From the NCBI GenBank assembly GCA_014238415.1, contig JABABA010000025.1, positions 1 to 64,000 on the forward strand: a stretch of 64,000 bases of DNA, written 5' to 3'. The DNA is from Planctomycetota bacterium. GTDB lineage: Bacteria > Planctomycetota > UBA1135 > GCA-002686595. The notes below the pieces were generated by a model. The model was given only the letters and a program-made list of their open reading frames with translations. It had not been told where the DNA came from and did no database searches. Positions within the stretch are counted from its first letter, which is position 1. Each line of letters opens with the position of its first letter. A program made the translations under genes and the position numbers. This document shows, piece by piece, positions 24,626 through 34,046 of this stretch.

Positions 24626-26341
24626 CTACCTGAACATCACTTCAATCGCATCGGTGAAGTTCGTGTTGTTTGCAGAACTGTCCCGGTACCAGGCCTGAAA
24701 ATTCCAAGTCGAGCCAATCGGCCAGAGAGCGCCCTGGGGCAAGTTGCCCGGATCAGGACTGAAGCTGAATGCTCCCAAGGAACCAGAGTTGAGCACCTGG
24801 CCCGTAAAGGGACCTGAGAAACGGTAGAGAGGAGAACCCAGGCAGAGATTGCCGGCACTGCCAGCCACATTGGGGATCCATCCCCGGCTGTTGGCCATCA
24901 GGAAGTAACCCGGCTGGCCCGTGGGCAGTTGAGATGCGGTCAGGGTGAGGTTGTAGAGGGGATAGTTGGAGATCACGGGTGTACCAGAGACCGAGATGAC
25001 TGCGGCCTGGCCAGTGGAGTTGGGATTCGATGTGCAGTAATTGGGTGAGGAGCAGGCATCAAGAACCCCGTCTCCATTCCAATCCAGGCTCGGATTGCCA
25101 GCGATCTCGATGGCATCCGGAATCAGGTTGTTGTTGCAATCAGAGATGGTCAGGTTCTTGTACCAGGCCAGCTTGTCATCGCTGAAAGAAGCTGAAAGCA
25201 CATCGATTTCCTGATCGCCATCCATGTCTCCTGTAAAGACCACCTGAGCATGGATCGCATCCGTGGCGATCACCTGCTGGGCCCCGAAGGACCCGCCACC
25301 CTGATTCTCGTACCAGGCGATCGTGTGGTCAATGGCTGATGCCGAGAGCACATCCTTGTCTCCGTCCTTGTCCAGGTCCGCGGCATGGACAGAGAAGGCA
25401 CCATCTGTCACTGCTGTGATCACCTGCTGAGCCCCATAGGATCCGCCATTGACCCCGTTCCCTGGGCCTACATATGGATACCAGGCGATCTTGTCGTCAT
25501 TGCGCGAGGCCGAGAGCACATCCAGCCACTGGTCTCCGTCAAGATCAGCCACGGTCACATCGATGGCTGCATCGGCGCTGGTGGTGATCACCTGCTGGGG
25601 CCCAAATGAGCCACCACCCAGGTTCTCGTACCAGGCAACCATGTCGTCACCCTGGGAACTCGAGAGCACGTCCGCATCTCCATCCCTGTCCATGTCCGCC
25701 GCAAAGACACACGAGGGAATCATGACGGAGTTTGTGACAACCTGCTCGGGCCCAAAGTCCTGCTGTGATTGATTGAGGCGGTTCTCAAACCAGACGACTG
25801 TTCCAGCGTTCGGGTAGGCTGAAAGCACATCCGCATCTCCATCACCATCCAGGTCGATTGCAAAGAGAGAATTGGGGCCATCGGCGCTGATGAAGATCAC
25901 CTGCTGCGATCCAAAATTTCCGCCGCCCAGGTTCCTGTACCAGGCAATCTTGTTGTCCAGATGGGAAACCGACAAGACATCGATCTTCTGATCTCCGTCC
26001 AGATCCGCAGCGAAGACAAATACTGCACCAAGAGCGTTGGTTGTGATGATTTGCTGAGGACCAAAGACCCCAGCACCGAGGTTTTCGTTCCAGGCGATCT
26101 TGTGGTCAAATTGAGAAGCAGACAACACATCCAGGTCGCCGTCATCATCCAGATCAGCGACGCACCCCTGACGGGCAGCGTCGGCGCTGGTGGTAATCAC
26201 ATCTGTGGGCCCGAAATTCTGACAATAGGCCGCAGAGGTGGAAAGAAGGACCGAAACGATCATGAATCGGCCCTTGGCAAGGGCACTTCTGGTGGAAGTA
26301 CCCAGGGTAAAGAGAAGGGGGAATCTAGGGGTAAGTAGCAT
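24626..26341 (-). CDS. Secreted VCBS/FG-GAP beta-propeller protein with shared C-terminal module
   Basis: Protein of 571 aa. Seen: a hydrophobic N-terminus; the most compact signal would begin at ATG 26263. About seven repeats of roughly 50 aa follow, each with the pattern GPQQVITTxAD..., ADLDGDxxxDVLSASxxDxxIAWYENLGGG, that is, calcium-binding DxDGDxxxD loops of a seven-bladed FG-GAP/VCBS propeller. Next comes a DCNNNLIPD..DWNGDGVLDAC linker and the shared tail module (about 440-571) starting NYCTSNPNSTG and ending STWNFQAWYRD..NFTDAIEVMF. Such propellers usually mediate adhesion or ligand binding (known for the family). The specific role is unknown. Confidence 0.85.
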   Translation of the reverse strand: MLLTPRFPLLFTLGTSTRSALAKGRFMIVSVLLSTSAAYCQNFGPTDVITTSADAARQGCVADLDDDGDLDVLSASQFDHKIAWNENLGAGVFGPQQIITTNALGAVFVFAADLDGDQKIDVLSVSHLDNKIAWYRNLGGGNFGSQQVIFISADGPNSLFAIDLDGDGDADVLSAYPNAGTVVWFENRLNQSQQDFGPEQVVTNSVMIPSCVFAADMDRDGDADVLSSSQGDDMVAWYENLGGGSFGPQQVITTSADAAIDVTVADLDGDQWLDVLSASRNDDKIAWYPYVGPGNGVNGGSYGAQQVITAVTDGAFSVHAADLDKDGDKDVLSASAIDHTIAWYENQGGGSFGAQQVIATDAIHAQVVFTGDMDGDQEIDVLSASFSDDKLAWYKNLTISDCNNNLIPDAIEIAGNPSLDWNGDGVLDACSSPNYCTSNPNSTGQAAVISVSGTPVISNYPLYNLTLTASQLPTGQPGYFLMANSRGWIPNVAGSAGNLCLGSPLYRFSGPFTGQVLNSGSLGAFSFSPDPGNLPQGALWPIGSTWNFQAWYRDSSANNTNFTDAIEVMFR

Positions 26342-26544
26342 CGCAAGGGGGTCCGGGGTTGGGGATTGTCGCGAGGTCCAGAGCCTGCTGAATGCAGGGC
26401 GGTCCGCGCGGGATCACCCTCAACTGGCCCTGATTGCGAGCAGCGGACAGAAATCTGGATTATTTTCCCAAATGCCCTGCTGCGAAGCACCAGCCCACAA
26501 GCCCCTGGCCGGCCCCAGGCCCCCCAGGAGGCACCCAGTGCCTG

Positions 26545-29500
26545 TCACTCCAGATCACGCTCCGAAGCCGTCAGGGGTCGGGCAAAGCGTGTGCGGGCCA
26601 CGGCCAATGGGTCGAGAGGAAGAATACAGGCGCGGCCATCCTCACCGAATGTCAGCCAGCGCACCGCCCCCTGGGATGGATCAAATATGGCCCGGGGACT
26701 CTCTCCGTGCCCCTGGATGAAGCAGGTCACCTCGCCTCCAGGGACTCTCCAGACCGCGAGGCCACCATCGGCTCCAGTGGCCAGAGCAACGTCGCCTCCG
26801 CGGGCCACGTCCAACTCCAGCATGCGCCCGTCCAAGGGTAACCGCACGATGAAGGCCTCGGTCGGTGCCCTGCCAAAAGGCAGAACGCGCGCAAAGCCCG
26901 CGGTCACGCTCCGACCTATGACGAAACCGTGAGGCGTTGCATGCAACCAGTCTGAGGGCACAAGCCGCTGGCTCGCGCGGGTCGTCTGGCCCGTCTCGGG
27001 ATCGAGAAAATAGACATGGTTGTCGCTACCCCAGGCCAGAACCTCCTCCTGCCACATTTCCAGGCCCCGGATGCCAAACGAGACGGCATTCTCTCCCCCC
27101 TGGCGCGACCAGACGGTTTCACCGCTTGTGTAATCAAAGGCTCTTCGATGGGACCCCAGACCTGCGATCACCACACGCCCACGAGAACTGTCAAAGTAGA
27201 GGCTCTGAGCAACGAAGCCCAATTGCAGGGCCTGCTTTCCAGCCCCGGTCCACAGCTGCACACCACCCTGCTCGTCGAGCGACGCCCATGTGGAACCATC
27301 GTCGGACACTGCCCCCGCTACCAGGGGATGTTCGTGAGCCTCATCGGAGCCCAGCAGGTCTCCGTTGACGTCAAAGGACAGGGCGCGCCCATCGCTGCCA
27401 AAGGAATGCAGGCTGCCCGCATCTCGCGCAAAAGCCAACTGACGCACAGGACCCTGATGCACGGAAGAGCGCCAGAGCAGGACTCCAGGTTCCGGACCAT
27501 CAATTCCAGCTCCGGAGCGCGGACTGGCGCACATCCGGACCTCTCCATCCCGATCTGCGAGAGCCGCCCTGTTGCCATCAGCCGAAAAAGCCGCTTCATC
27601 AACGGGCCGCCCGGAAGACTCAAGGACAAAACATCCCCCCAGCCGCCGAGCGGAGAAGATGTGTACATGGGCGGACTTTCCGACCGCCAGATAATGCTGG
27701 CCGGAATCGGACCAGAAGAGATTCTGGGGTACCAGATAGTCCCGGTCCTCAGCCAGGAGCGCCCCCTGGCTGCTGAACAGACTCAAGGTCTGCCCGGAGT
27801 CATCAACCACCAGCCTGGATCCATCCGGGGACCAGGCCAGCATGCGCGCAGACTTCTCCCCCAGAGATACCCAGGCCTTATCCCCGCTACCGATCAGGAC
27901 TCCACCCTTGCCTGCCAGAGCGAGGTTCTTCCCCGATTCGTCCAAGGCGACAAAGGCAGGGGCAAAGCCTTGGGGCAGAGCACGCTCCGGCTCCGCAACA
28001 TGCAATTCACCTGACTTGAGTTCGAGCACTTTCACTGAGTCTGCGGTGAACAGTGCGATTGCATCGCCTTGCACATGCAACCCCAGGGGCGGGGCAGGCC
28101 CGCCCCCAAGGGAATGCTGCAACGCACCACTGTTTCCATCAAGCAACCAGATCTGCCCAGTCCCCGGGCCCAAACTGCCTCGCCGGGGCATGGTCGCGAG
28201 GCACAGGGTTCCATCAGAAGCCAACCAATCGAGGCGGCGGGCCCCGGACGAAGCCAGATCCAGCGTCGACAGGTGTTCGCCCTCGAGCACCTCAAGCACA
28301 TAGCCAGGGCCCTCCGATGGCAACACGGCCAGCCTACCTCCCTGCCTGTCGAACCGAATGTCCCGGCAGGGCGCACCGCTCCCCGCCAGACGCCAACGCT
28401 GCGACCATCCAAGGGCTGCCGAATGCTCCAATAAAACGATTTCCCCCTCTTCAGAAGAAGCCGCCATGAGCTGCCCGTCTTCAGAAGCTGCCAGCAGAAG
28501 AGGTCTTGACTGCGAGGACGTCTTCTTTTCAAACAGGATCGTGGACCAATGGGATTGTTCTCCGAAGTAGGATTGGACTACCAGCTTTCCGTCTCGGCCC
28601 AACAACGCCATTTTGTTGGATGGACTAGGAAGAACGATGCAGCCGCTGACGGCGGTGGCTCCTTTCAGGGAAACGACTCTCTCCAGGCGTGAACCCAGGA
28701 GAGGTTCATAGAGCACCCCAAGCGCCTTCTCTCCCGGAGCCTTCTGATTTGCCTCCAGGGCCAGGGTCAAGGCTGCAGTGGGACTGTCCGCAACTTTTTC
28801 CACCGATGCTTCCCGCAGTTGCCGACCAATGAGCAGGTCATTGGCAGCCTGCACTCTCGACAACAGCACCAGGGAGATGCTCAATCCCACGACCAAGACA
28901 CTGAAAAGCCCCATCAGGCCGCTCGCGATTCCCGGGGAACGCCGGGCCCATCTGGCGAGACGCAAGAAGACACCCGCCGGGCGAGCATGCACCGGTTCAA
29001 ACTCGCAGATGCGTCGCAGATCTTCCGCCAGAGCCAGGCAGGTGGGATAGCGGCGGGCGGGGTTCTTGTCCAAGGCCACCTGCAGGACCGCCACCAGGTC
29101 CTCTCCCACAATCGGATTGAGCAGGCGCGGATCCGCAGGAGGCTGATTCAAGATCGCCATCTGCAGGGCGATGAAGTTGGCTCCTTGAAAGGGCCGCTCG
29201 CCAGTCAAGGACTCCTGCAAGGTGACACCCAGAGAAAACACATCGACCCGACGATCCCCGCGCGCCTCGTCCGAATCACCAGCCTTGGAATCAGCCTGCT
29301 CGGGTGGCATGTAGGCTGGCGTACCAAACACATCTCCAGCCTGGGTCAGGGTCTCGGCTTCTTCCGAAGCATCGTGGGCCAGTCCGAAGTCGAGCAACAT
29401 CGGATGGCCGTTGGTGAGCACAAAGATGTTGCCCGGTTTGATGTCCCTGTGCACCACACCCGCTTCGTGAGCCGCGTGCATGGCGCGCGCCGCGGTTTCA

Positions 29501-30105
29501 AAGAAACGCAACACTCCCTGCAATTCCGTCCGGGTGCGGGGCTTGAAGTGTGGACAGTTGGGGGGTAGAGGGTCCTTCGATGCGAGAATCTGACGCAGGT
29601 CACACCCCTTGAGCACCGGCATCGCCAGGTACGGAATCTCGCCCTCGATCTCAGCCTCCAGCACCGGACAGATCGCGGGATGGGCCAAGGCACCAAGAGC
29701 CTCTGCCTCACGCCGCAAGCGCGCGCGACCGGCCAGACTGACGAAAACACCGTTGAGCAACTTGAGGGCCACGGTGCGACGAATGCGTTGGTCCTCCGCC
29801 AGAAAAACGCTGCCCTGGCCACCCGCTCCCAACTCACCCAGGATCCGATAATGACCCACCTGTCGGCGATCGTCCCCGACCTTCTCCGCCAGAGGGATAC
29901 TGCCCCCTTCCTGGTCCTCCTCCGCCTGGGCAGGAGTTGCGGACCTTGTCAAGCGCAGGTATTCGTCCGCCACCTCCGCCTGCTGGCGTGGGAACCGGGC
30001 CAGATATTCCGCCAACGAGCGATCGCGGCCATCTTCCTGGTCCTCTTCCCAGAGACATAGGAAGTCAAATAGGGCCGCAGCCCCCTCGTTGGCGTGGGCA
30101 TCCAT
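26545..30105 (-). CDS. Transmembrane Ser/Thr protein kinase with WD40-like beta-propeller
   Basis: Protein of 1186 aa. Seen: an N-terminal segment of about 80 aa rich in acidic residues; a Hanks-type kinase domain (about 86-370) with glycine loop LGAGGQGSV, ATP-binding Lys115, catalytic HRDIKPGN (Asp221) and DFG (Asp239); a single membrane span (about 392-415); then about 770 residues of repeats such as WSPDGSRLVVDD, AFSADGNRAALADRDGEV and AFARDAGSLHSFGSDGRA, typical of WD40 propellers placed outside the membrane. It is divergent from an ECF sigma factor gene with only 28 bases between start codons. This arrangement is known from planctomycetes, in which the kinase is thought to control the sigma factor. 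The signal sensed is unknown. Confidence 0.92.
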   Translation of the reverse strand: MDAHANEGAAALFDFLCLWEEDQEDGRDRSLAEYLARFPRQQAEVADEYLRLTRSATPAQAEEDQEGGSIPLAEKVGDDRRQVGHYRILGELGAGGQGSVFLAEDQRIRRTVALKLLNGVFVSLAGRARLRREAEALGALAHPAICPVLEAEIEGEIPYLAMPVLKGCDLRQILASKDPLPPNCPHFKPRTRTELQGVLRFFETAARAMHAAHEAGVVHRDIKPGNIFVLTNGHPMLLDFGLAHDASEEAETLTQAGDVFGTPAYMPPEQADSKAGDSDEARGDRRVDVFSLGVTLQESLTGERPFQGANFIALQMAILNQPPADPRLLNPIVGEDLVAVLQVALDKNPARRYPTCLALAEDLRRICEFEPVHARPAGVFLRLARWARRSPGIASGLMGLFSVLVVGLSISLVLLSRVQAANDLLIGRQLREASVEKVADSPTAALTLALEANQKAPGEKALGVLYEPLLGSRLERVVSLKGATAVSGCIVLPSPSNKMALLGRDGKLVVQSYFGEQSHWSTILFEKKTSSQSRPLLLAASEDGQLMAASSEEGEIVLLEHSAALGWSQRWRLAGSGAPCRDIRFDRQGGRLAVLPSEGPGYVLEVLEGEHLSTLDLASSGARRLDWLASDGTLCLATMPRRGSLGPGTGQIWLLDGNSGALQHSLGGGPAPPLGLHVQGDAIALFTADSVKVLELKSGELHVAEPERALPQGFAPAFVALDESGKNLALAGKGGVLIGSGDKAWVSLGEKSARMLAWSPDGSRLVVDDSGQTLSLFSSQGALLAEDRDYLVPQNLFWSDSGQHYLAVGKSAHVHIFSARRLGGCFVLESSGRPVDEAAFSADGNRAALADRDGEVRMCASPRSGAGIDGPEPGVLLWRSSVHQGPVRQLAFARDAGSLHSFGSDGRALSFDVNGDLLGSDEAHEHPLVAGAVSDDGSTWASLDEQGGVQLWTGAGKQALQLGFVAQSLYFDSSRGRVVIAGLGSHRRAFDYTSGETVWSRQGGENAVSFGIRGLEMWQEEVLAWGSDNHVYFLDPETGQTTRASQRLVPSDWLHATPHGFVIGRSVTAGFARVLPFGRAPTEAFIVRLPLDGRMLELDVARGGDVALATGADGGLAVWRVPGGEVTCFIQGHGESPRAIFDPSQGAVRWLTFGEDGRACILPLDPLAVARTRFARPLTASERDLE

Positions 30106-30133
30106 CGCTCGGCATGGTACAAACTAGGACAGC

Positions 30134-30790
30134 ATGGTCCCCGCTTCCCACCCCAGCGCCCAGGACAATCCTGACCACAAGGGCCCCCACCCCGACAATT
30201 CCGGGGCGACGCAGTTCTGGGTAAGAGCGTACAAGGAGGGGGACAAAGCAGCTTTTGAGAGCCTCTACACCCATCTGGCTCCAACGATCTTTGCGTGGGC
30301 ATCCATGCGCATCCGTCCCAGCCTGCGGGGACAAGTCGATCCGGGTGATGTGGTCCAGGAGGTTTTTCTACGAGCCTTCAAAGGATTCCCTGACTTTGAT
30401 CCTGATGGTCCCTCGATCCGCGCCTGGCTCTTCCGCATTGCAAAAAACGTACTCCTGGAAGCAGGCCGGGCAGGCCAAAAGCACTGGGTTGCAGGAGCTG
30501 GATCCAATACGCGCTTCCTGCAATTGAAAGGCGTCCCTGACTCAGTCACGGCGATCTCTGTGCGTCTCGCGCGGGACGAAAACATGGCTGCCTTCAACAA
30601 AGCCATCGAAGCTCTCAAAGATGAAGAGCGCGCTCTGGTCATCCACTGCGGCCTGGAGGGCATGCTGCACACCGAAGTGGCCGAACGCCTGGGACTAAAT
30701 TCTGAAGCGGTCACCAAGCGCTGGCAACGGCTGCGCAAGAAACTCGTAGAACAGGGCTTGCCCAAGATTCTGATAACGGAAGCCGAATGA
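30134..30790 (+). CDS. ECF-type RNA polymerase sigma factor
   Basis: Sigma factor of 218 aa. Seen: region 2 with EGDKAAFESLYTHL, RPSLRGQVDPGDVVQEVFLRAF and IRAWLFRIAKNVL, and region 4 with the helix-turn-helix HTEVAERLGLNSEAVTKRW. The first ~25 residues are not conserved, so the true start may lie further in and leave more room for a promoter. It is divergent from the propeller kinase and overlaps the next gene by 4 bases. No anti-sigma gene of the usual zinc-binding type is adjacent. The kinase or the membrane-bound Nudix-like protein could take that role (inference). Confidence 0.9.
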   Translation: MVPASHPSAQDNPDHKGPHPDNSGATQFWVRAYKEGDKAAFESLYTHLAPTIFAWASMRIRPSLRGQVDPGDVVQEVFLRAFKGFPDFDPDGPSIRAWLFRIAKNVLLEAGRAGQKHWVAGAGSNTRFLQLKGVPDSVTAISVRLARDENMAAFNKAIEALKDEERALVIHCGLEGMLHTEVAERLGLNSEAVTKRWQRLRKKLVEQGLPKILITEAE

Positions 30791-31557
30791 CCAGAGACAT
30801 GACTGAAGCCAGCCAAGCCCAGGACCCGAAGACCAGCACAAGCCAGCACAAATTGGCTGGAGCGTTGATCTGGCGCCAAGGAACTCAAGGACCCCAGGTC
30901 GCCCTCGTTGAACAGGACAAACGCTGGACCCTGCCACGCGTAGCGGTCCACAAAGATGAGGATCGTGCCACTATCGCTGGCCGGCTGGCGACCCAGTGGA
31001 CAGGGCGCCCGGCAACACCCATGGGCTTTGCAGGTCAGGCCCGATCTAAACTCGACCAGCATGAACTCTCCACCTGGTACTTTTCCTTTGTGGTCGACAC
31101 GCTGGGTGTCGCCAAGCAGCAGCCCTGGTTGCGCTGGGTCACACCCGGGGACGCAGTCGCGCGACTGGACTGCCCCGAAGAGCAGGCTCTCTTGAAGTCG
31201 ACAGAAATACCGAAGGAGGTGCGCAACACACAGAGGCTGCAGGACAATTCGAGACCCGGTGCCCAGGCACTATGTGCCACATCACTCCTGGCACTGGCAG
31301 CCTTGAGCAGCGACAACGCAACGGCTCTGGGCCAGAACCTGCTCTTGGGTGCTCTGGCGGCCAATCTGACCGCCCTGGTGGCTGCAGCGCGCGTCCAGCG
31401 CCTGACTCCCGCGCCGGCCTGGATCACAGCCTGCGCCGGGGCGTCCTGCGCCTACTTGGCCCATACCCTGCAGACAGCCTCGGGCACAGTCATTGCCTTG
31501 GGAGTTGGCATCAGCCTGCTGACAATGGCTTGGGAGCGCGACTCACAAGGCGCGTAA
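30787..31557 (+). CDS. Nudix-fold-like protein with degenerate catalytic box and C-terminal membrane segments
   Basis: Protein of 256 aa whose ATG overlaps the sigma-factor stop (ATGA), so it is translationally coupled. Seen: residues about 22-105 follow the Nudix fold (GALIWRQG, DKRWTLPR, then a helix and STWYFSFVV). The Nudix box GX5EX7REUXEEXG is lost: the region reads AVHKDEDRATIAGRLATQW, without the metal-binding glutamates. The C-terminal third holds two or three hydrophobic stretches (LLALAALSS, LLLGALAANLTALVAA, ALGVGISLLTM), so it should be membrane-anchored. A catalytically dead, membrane-tied sensor or anti-sigma partner is possible but unproven. Its last 47 bases overlap the convergent DUF368 gene. 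Confidence 0.55.
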   Translation: MTRDMTEASQAQDPKTSTSQHKLAGALIWRQGTQGPQVALVEQDKRWTLPRVAVHKDEDRATIAGRLATQWTGRPATPMGFAGQARSKLDQHELSTWYFSFVVDTLGVAKQQPWLRWVTPGDAVARLDCPEEQALLKSTEIPKEVRNTQRLQDNSRPGAQALCATSLLALAALSSDNATALGQNLLLGALAANLTALVAAARVQRLTPAPAWITACAGASCAYLAHTLQTASGTVIALGVGISLLTMAWERDSQGA

Positions 31558-32566
31558 CGCCGAGGCCCGCGGCCCCAATCAGAAGCGCCAACAGCAGCTG
31601 ACCGAGACCCGGAGAAAATCGCTCAAGCATCTCGGCCTTGTGCTTCAGTTGACCACCATCAAGGCCCTGGCACTCACTCAACAATCGCTCCAAGGGAACC
31701 TCGTCCCCCAGTCCCCAGTGCTCGCGCACGACGGCCAATTCCAATTCGGGCTCCGCCAGTCTCTCTGCCACGGCCTTGCGCACCGGCTTTTGGGCCAACC
31801 AAGGATTGACGGGTTGCTGAAAAGGATAGAGGCCCATGACGGACCCCAACATCAAGCCCAATAGCACACCATGGCTGGGCCGCGGTGCCCGAGCCAGCAG
31901 CGCCTTCAAAGCGTTCGACAACAATGCAATTCCCAATGCCGCACCAATGGCCACTGGCGCCAGAATTCCCAGGGCTTCTGCGGTGTTGTCCATCAACTCC
32001 GGGCGAGAGAGACTTCCGATCACAGACTCGTAGAGCCCAAACACGAGCAACAGATAGGAACCACTGATCCCCGGTAGGATCATGCTTGAGGCAGCGATGG
32101 CCCCCACCAGCACAAGCGGCAGAAAGGTCTCCGGCACCTGATACCCGGTCAGTCCAAAGACCACCCAGCCCATCAGCCCAAGTCCCAAGAGAGGAAAGCC
32201 CAAGCCCGCCCCACGCAGGGGCCGCACACCTTCCAGAACCTGTGGCACGCCCCCCAGAGTCATGCCCACGAAGAGGCTGTACATCAACCAACGATGACTG
32301 GACACCAACCCCACCAGGGGACCCGAGAGACTCGCCACAGCCAGCAGAGCTCCCACGCCAAAGAGCAGCAGAAAACCCAGGTCCCGCCGATCCACCCGCA
32401 TTCGGGTCAGATTGGCAATGACCCCCACGAAACGATCATAGAGCCCTATGGCCAGGATCATGGTGCCCCCGCTGATACCTGGCACCAAGTTGGCAAAACC
32501 CATCAGGAAGCCCCCCAGCAGGGTATGCAGGGGCAGATCACGGGCAGGAGGGCCCTTGGGATCCAT
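31511..32566 (-). CDS. DUF368 family polyprenyl-phosphate transporter
   Basis: Polytopic membrane protein of 351 aa from ATG 32566 (ATG 32590 is also possible). Seen: the signature LMGFANLVPGISGGTMILAIGLYD and a second copy ASSMILPGISGSYLLLVFGLYE, an internal repeat typical of DUF368, with about eight to ten hydrophobic helices. Known: DUF368 proteins (PopT) recycle undecaprenyl phosphate across the cytoplasmic membrane for envelope synthesis. The last ~75 residues are soluble and charged (ECQGLDGGQLKHKAEML) before a final hydrophobic helix, longer than I expect for the family. The 3' end overlaps the convergent Nudix-like gene by 47 bases. Confidence 0.87.
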   Translation of the reverse strand: MDPKGPPARDLPLHTLLGGFLMGFANLVPGISGGTMILAIGLYDRFVGVIANLTRMRVDRRDLGFLLLFGVGALLAVASLSGPLVGLVSSHRWLMYSLFVGMTLGGVPQVLEGVRPLRGAGLGFPLLGLGLMGWVVFGLTGYQVPETFLPLVLVGAIAASSMILPGISGSYLLLVFGLYESVIGSLSRPELMDNTAEALGILAPVAIGAALGIALLSNALKALLARAPRPSHGVLLGLMLGSVMGLYPFQQPVNPWLAQKPVRKAVAERLAEPELELAVVREHWGLGDEVPLERLLSECQGLDGGQLKHKAEMLERFSPGLGQLLLALLIGAAGLGVTRLVSRAPKPLSAG

Positions 32567-32821
32567 CGAGGGGAGACCAGGCGGTTGCATAGGAGCAGCA
32601 TGCCAAACCCGGTAGCTGCGTTCACTCCCCCCAGGGGCCTTTCTCAATCCCCTCAAAGTGGCCTATTTGGGGCCATTTTCGGTCTCCTGACACCTAGCGA
32701 AGATCCAGCTTCTCGGCTAGGCTGCGCGAGTCCCCCCATGTGGCCCGTGAGGGGGATCGGCGGGGCCGCTTACGCCCGCCTGAATACAAGTCAAACACTT
32801 CCCCAGACCCTCCCAAAAGCA

Positions 32822-34006
32822 ATGATTCAACGGATCCTATTCAAGGCCAGCGTAACTGGTCTCCTTCTGACTGCCCCCACCCTTGCTCAGAGCCCGCAGT
32901 TCAACGAAATCTACCTCTCAATGTCGGGCACCGACACCTACGAGTACATTGAGCTGGTCGGCACCCCAGGCGCCTCCCTCGACAACTGGTTCGTTGTCAT
33001 TCTCGACTCCGATGGCCTGGCCTCTGGCACCGTCGATCGCGTTTGGGACCTGGCCGGGCACACGGTTCCCGGCGATGGTTACTTCCTGCTCAGCTCGATC
33101 AACGTACCAGGCATGGACTATGACCTGGATCAGGGTCCTCACGCACCCTTCGGCGATGCCAACCACATCGAGAACGGCTCCAACACCTACTACCTGCTGA
33201 ACATCACGGACCCGGCCGCAGTTTCGGATCTGAACAGCTACTGGAACACCAACACAGATGCGGACTACGACGGCAACACCGCCATCGGCACGGATCCGCG
33301 CATGACGATCCACGAGAGCCTGACTATTTGGGAAGGCAACTACAACACGGGTAATATCGACACGGCGCTAGATTGTGCTGCCGCAGTAGGCCCCGATCTT
33401 GGTGGCCCCTGGACCCCCGCAGGCGTCTTCCGTCCGGGCGACTACCCCAACGACTGGTGCTCTGACACCTGGCTCGACTTCTCCAATCCCCCGGGCGTGA
33501 TCAACACCCCTGGAGCGGCCAACGGAGCCTCCTCATGCACCACAACCCCAGGTTCCTCAGGTGCCTGCACCGGTGGCGGTGGAACCGCAATCGGAACCAA
33601 CTACTGCGCGGCCAACGCCAACTCCACAGGCTCCGCAGCGGCCATGTCCGCCTTCGGATCCGATCTGGTCTCCGCTAACCACGTAGAGCTCACCGCCAGC
33701 GGCATGCCGAACTCTCAATTCGGCTACTTCATTGCAAGTGCCACCCAGGGCTTTGTACCCAACCCAGGCGGCTCCCAAGGCAACCTGTGTATTCTTGGCA
33801 ACATGGCTCGCTTCAACGCCCAGATTGCCAACAGTGGCACAGCGGGCTCGATTGGCGCGACAGTCGATGTGATGGCGATTCCCCTCGGCACTGGCCCCGT
33901 GGCTATCCTGCCGGGAGAGACCTGGAACTTCCAGGCCTGGTATCGTGACCTGAACCCCGGCACTACGTCGAACTTCACCGACGGTATCTCGATCACCTTC
34001 CAGTGA
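32822..34006 (+). CDS. Secreted lamin-tail-domain protein with shared C-terminal module
   Basis: Protein of 394 aa from ATG 32822; the frame is open 528 bases further upstream but overlaps the DUF368 gene. Seen: a signal peptide ending near TAPTLAQS (about residue 21), then FNEIYLSMSGTDTYEYIELVG..GASLDNWFVV, a lamin-tail domain (LTD) typical of secreted bacterial proteins that handle nucleic acid or act as surface adhesins. The tail module runs from NYCAANANSTG to the end with FGYFIASA, NPGGSQGNLC, ARFNAQIANSG and GETWNFQAWYRDL..SNFTDGISITF. A strong terminator follows. The neighbouring gene is a secreted nuclease with the same tail, which hints at a joint role in DNA scavenging (inference). 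Confidence 0.8.
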   Translation: MIQRILFKASVTGLLLTAPTLAQSPQFNEIYLSMSGTDTYEYIELVGTPGASLDNWFVVILDSDGLASGTVDRVWDLAGHTVPGDGYFLLSSINVPGMDYDLDQGPHAPFGDANHIENGSNTYYLLNITDPAAVSDLNSYWNTNTDADYDGNTAIGTDPRMTIHESLTIWEGNYNTGNIDTALDCAAAVGPDLGGPWTPAGVFRPGDYPNDWCSDTWLDFSNPPGVINTPGAANGASSCTTTPGSSGACTGGGGTAIGTNYCAANANSTGSAAAMSAFGSDLVSANHVELTASGMPNSQFGYFIASATQGFVPNPGGSQGNLCILGNMARFNAQIANSGTAGSIGATVDVMAIPLGTGPVAILPGETWNFQAWYRDLNPGTTSNFTDGISITFQ

Positions 34007-34046
34007 TTTTCTCCTCTGACCCAGGAACAAGGGTCAGTGGTTCATG

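Noticed and set aside
26529..26543. AGGCAC-CCA-GTGCCT hairpin after the kinase gene
   Set aside because: It ends 2 bases from the stop codon and has only a 6-bp stem without a T run, so it is weak evidence for a terminator.
30787..31557. Active Nudix hydrolase
   Set aside because: The GX5EX7REUXEEXGU box is not present; only the surrounding fold-like pattern remains.
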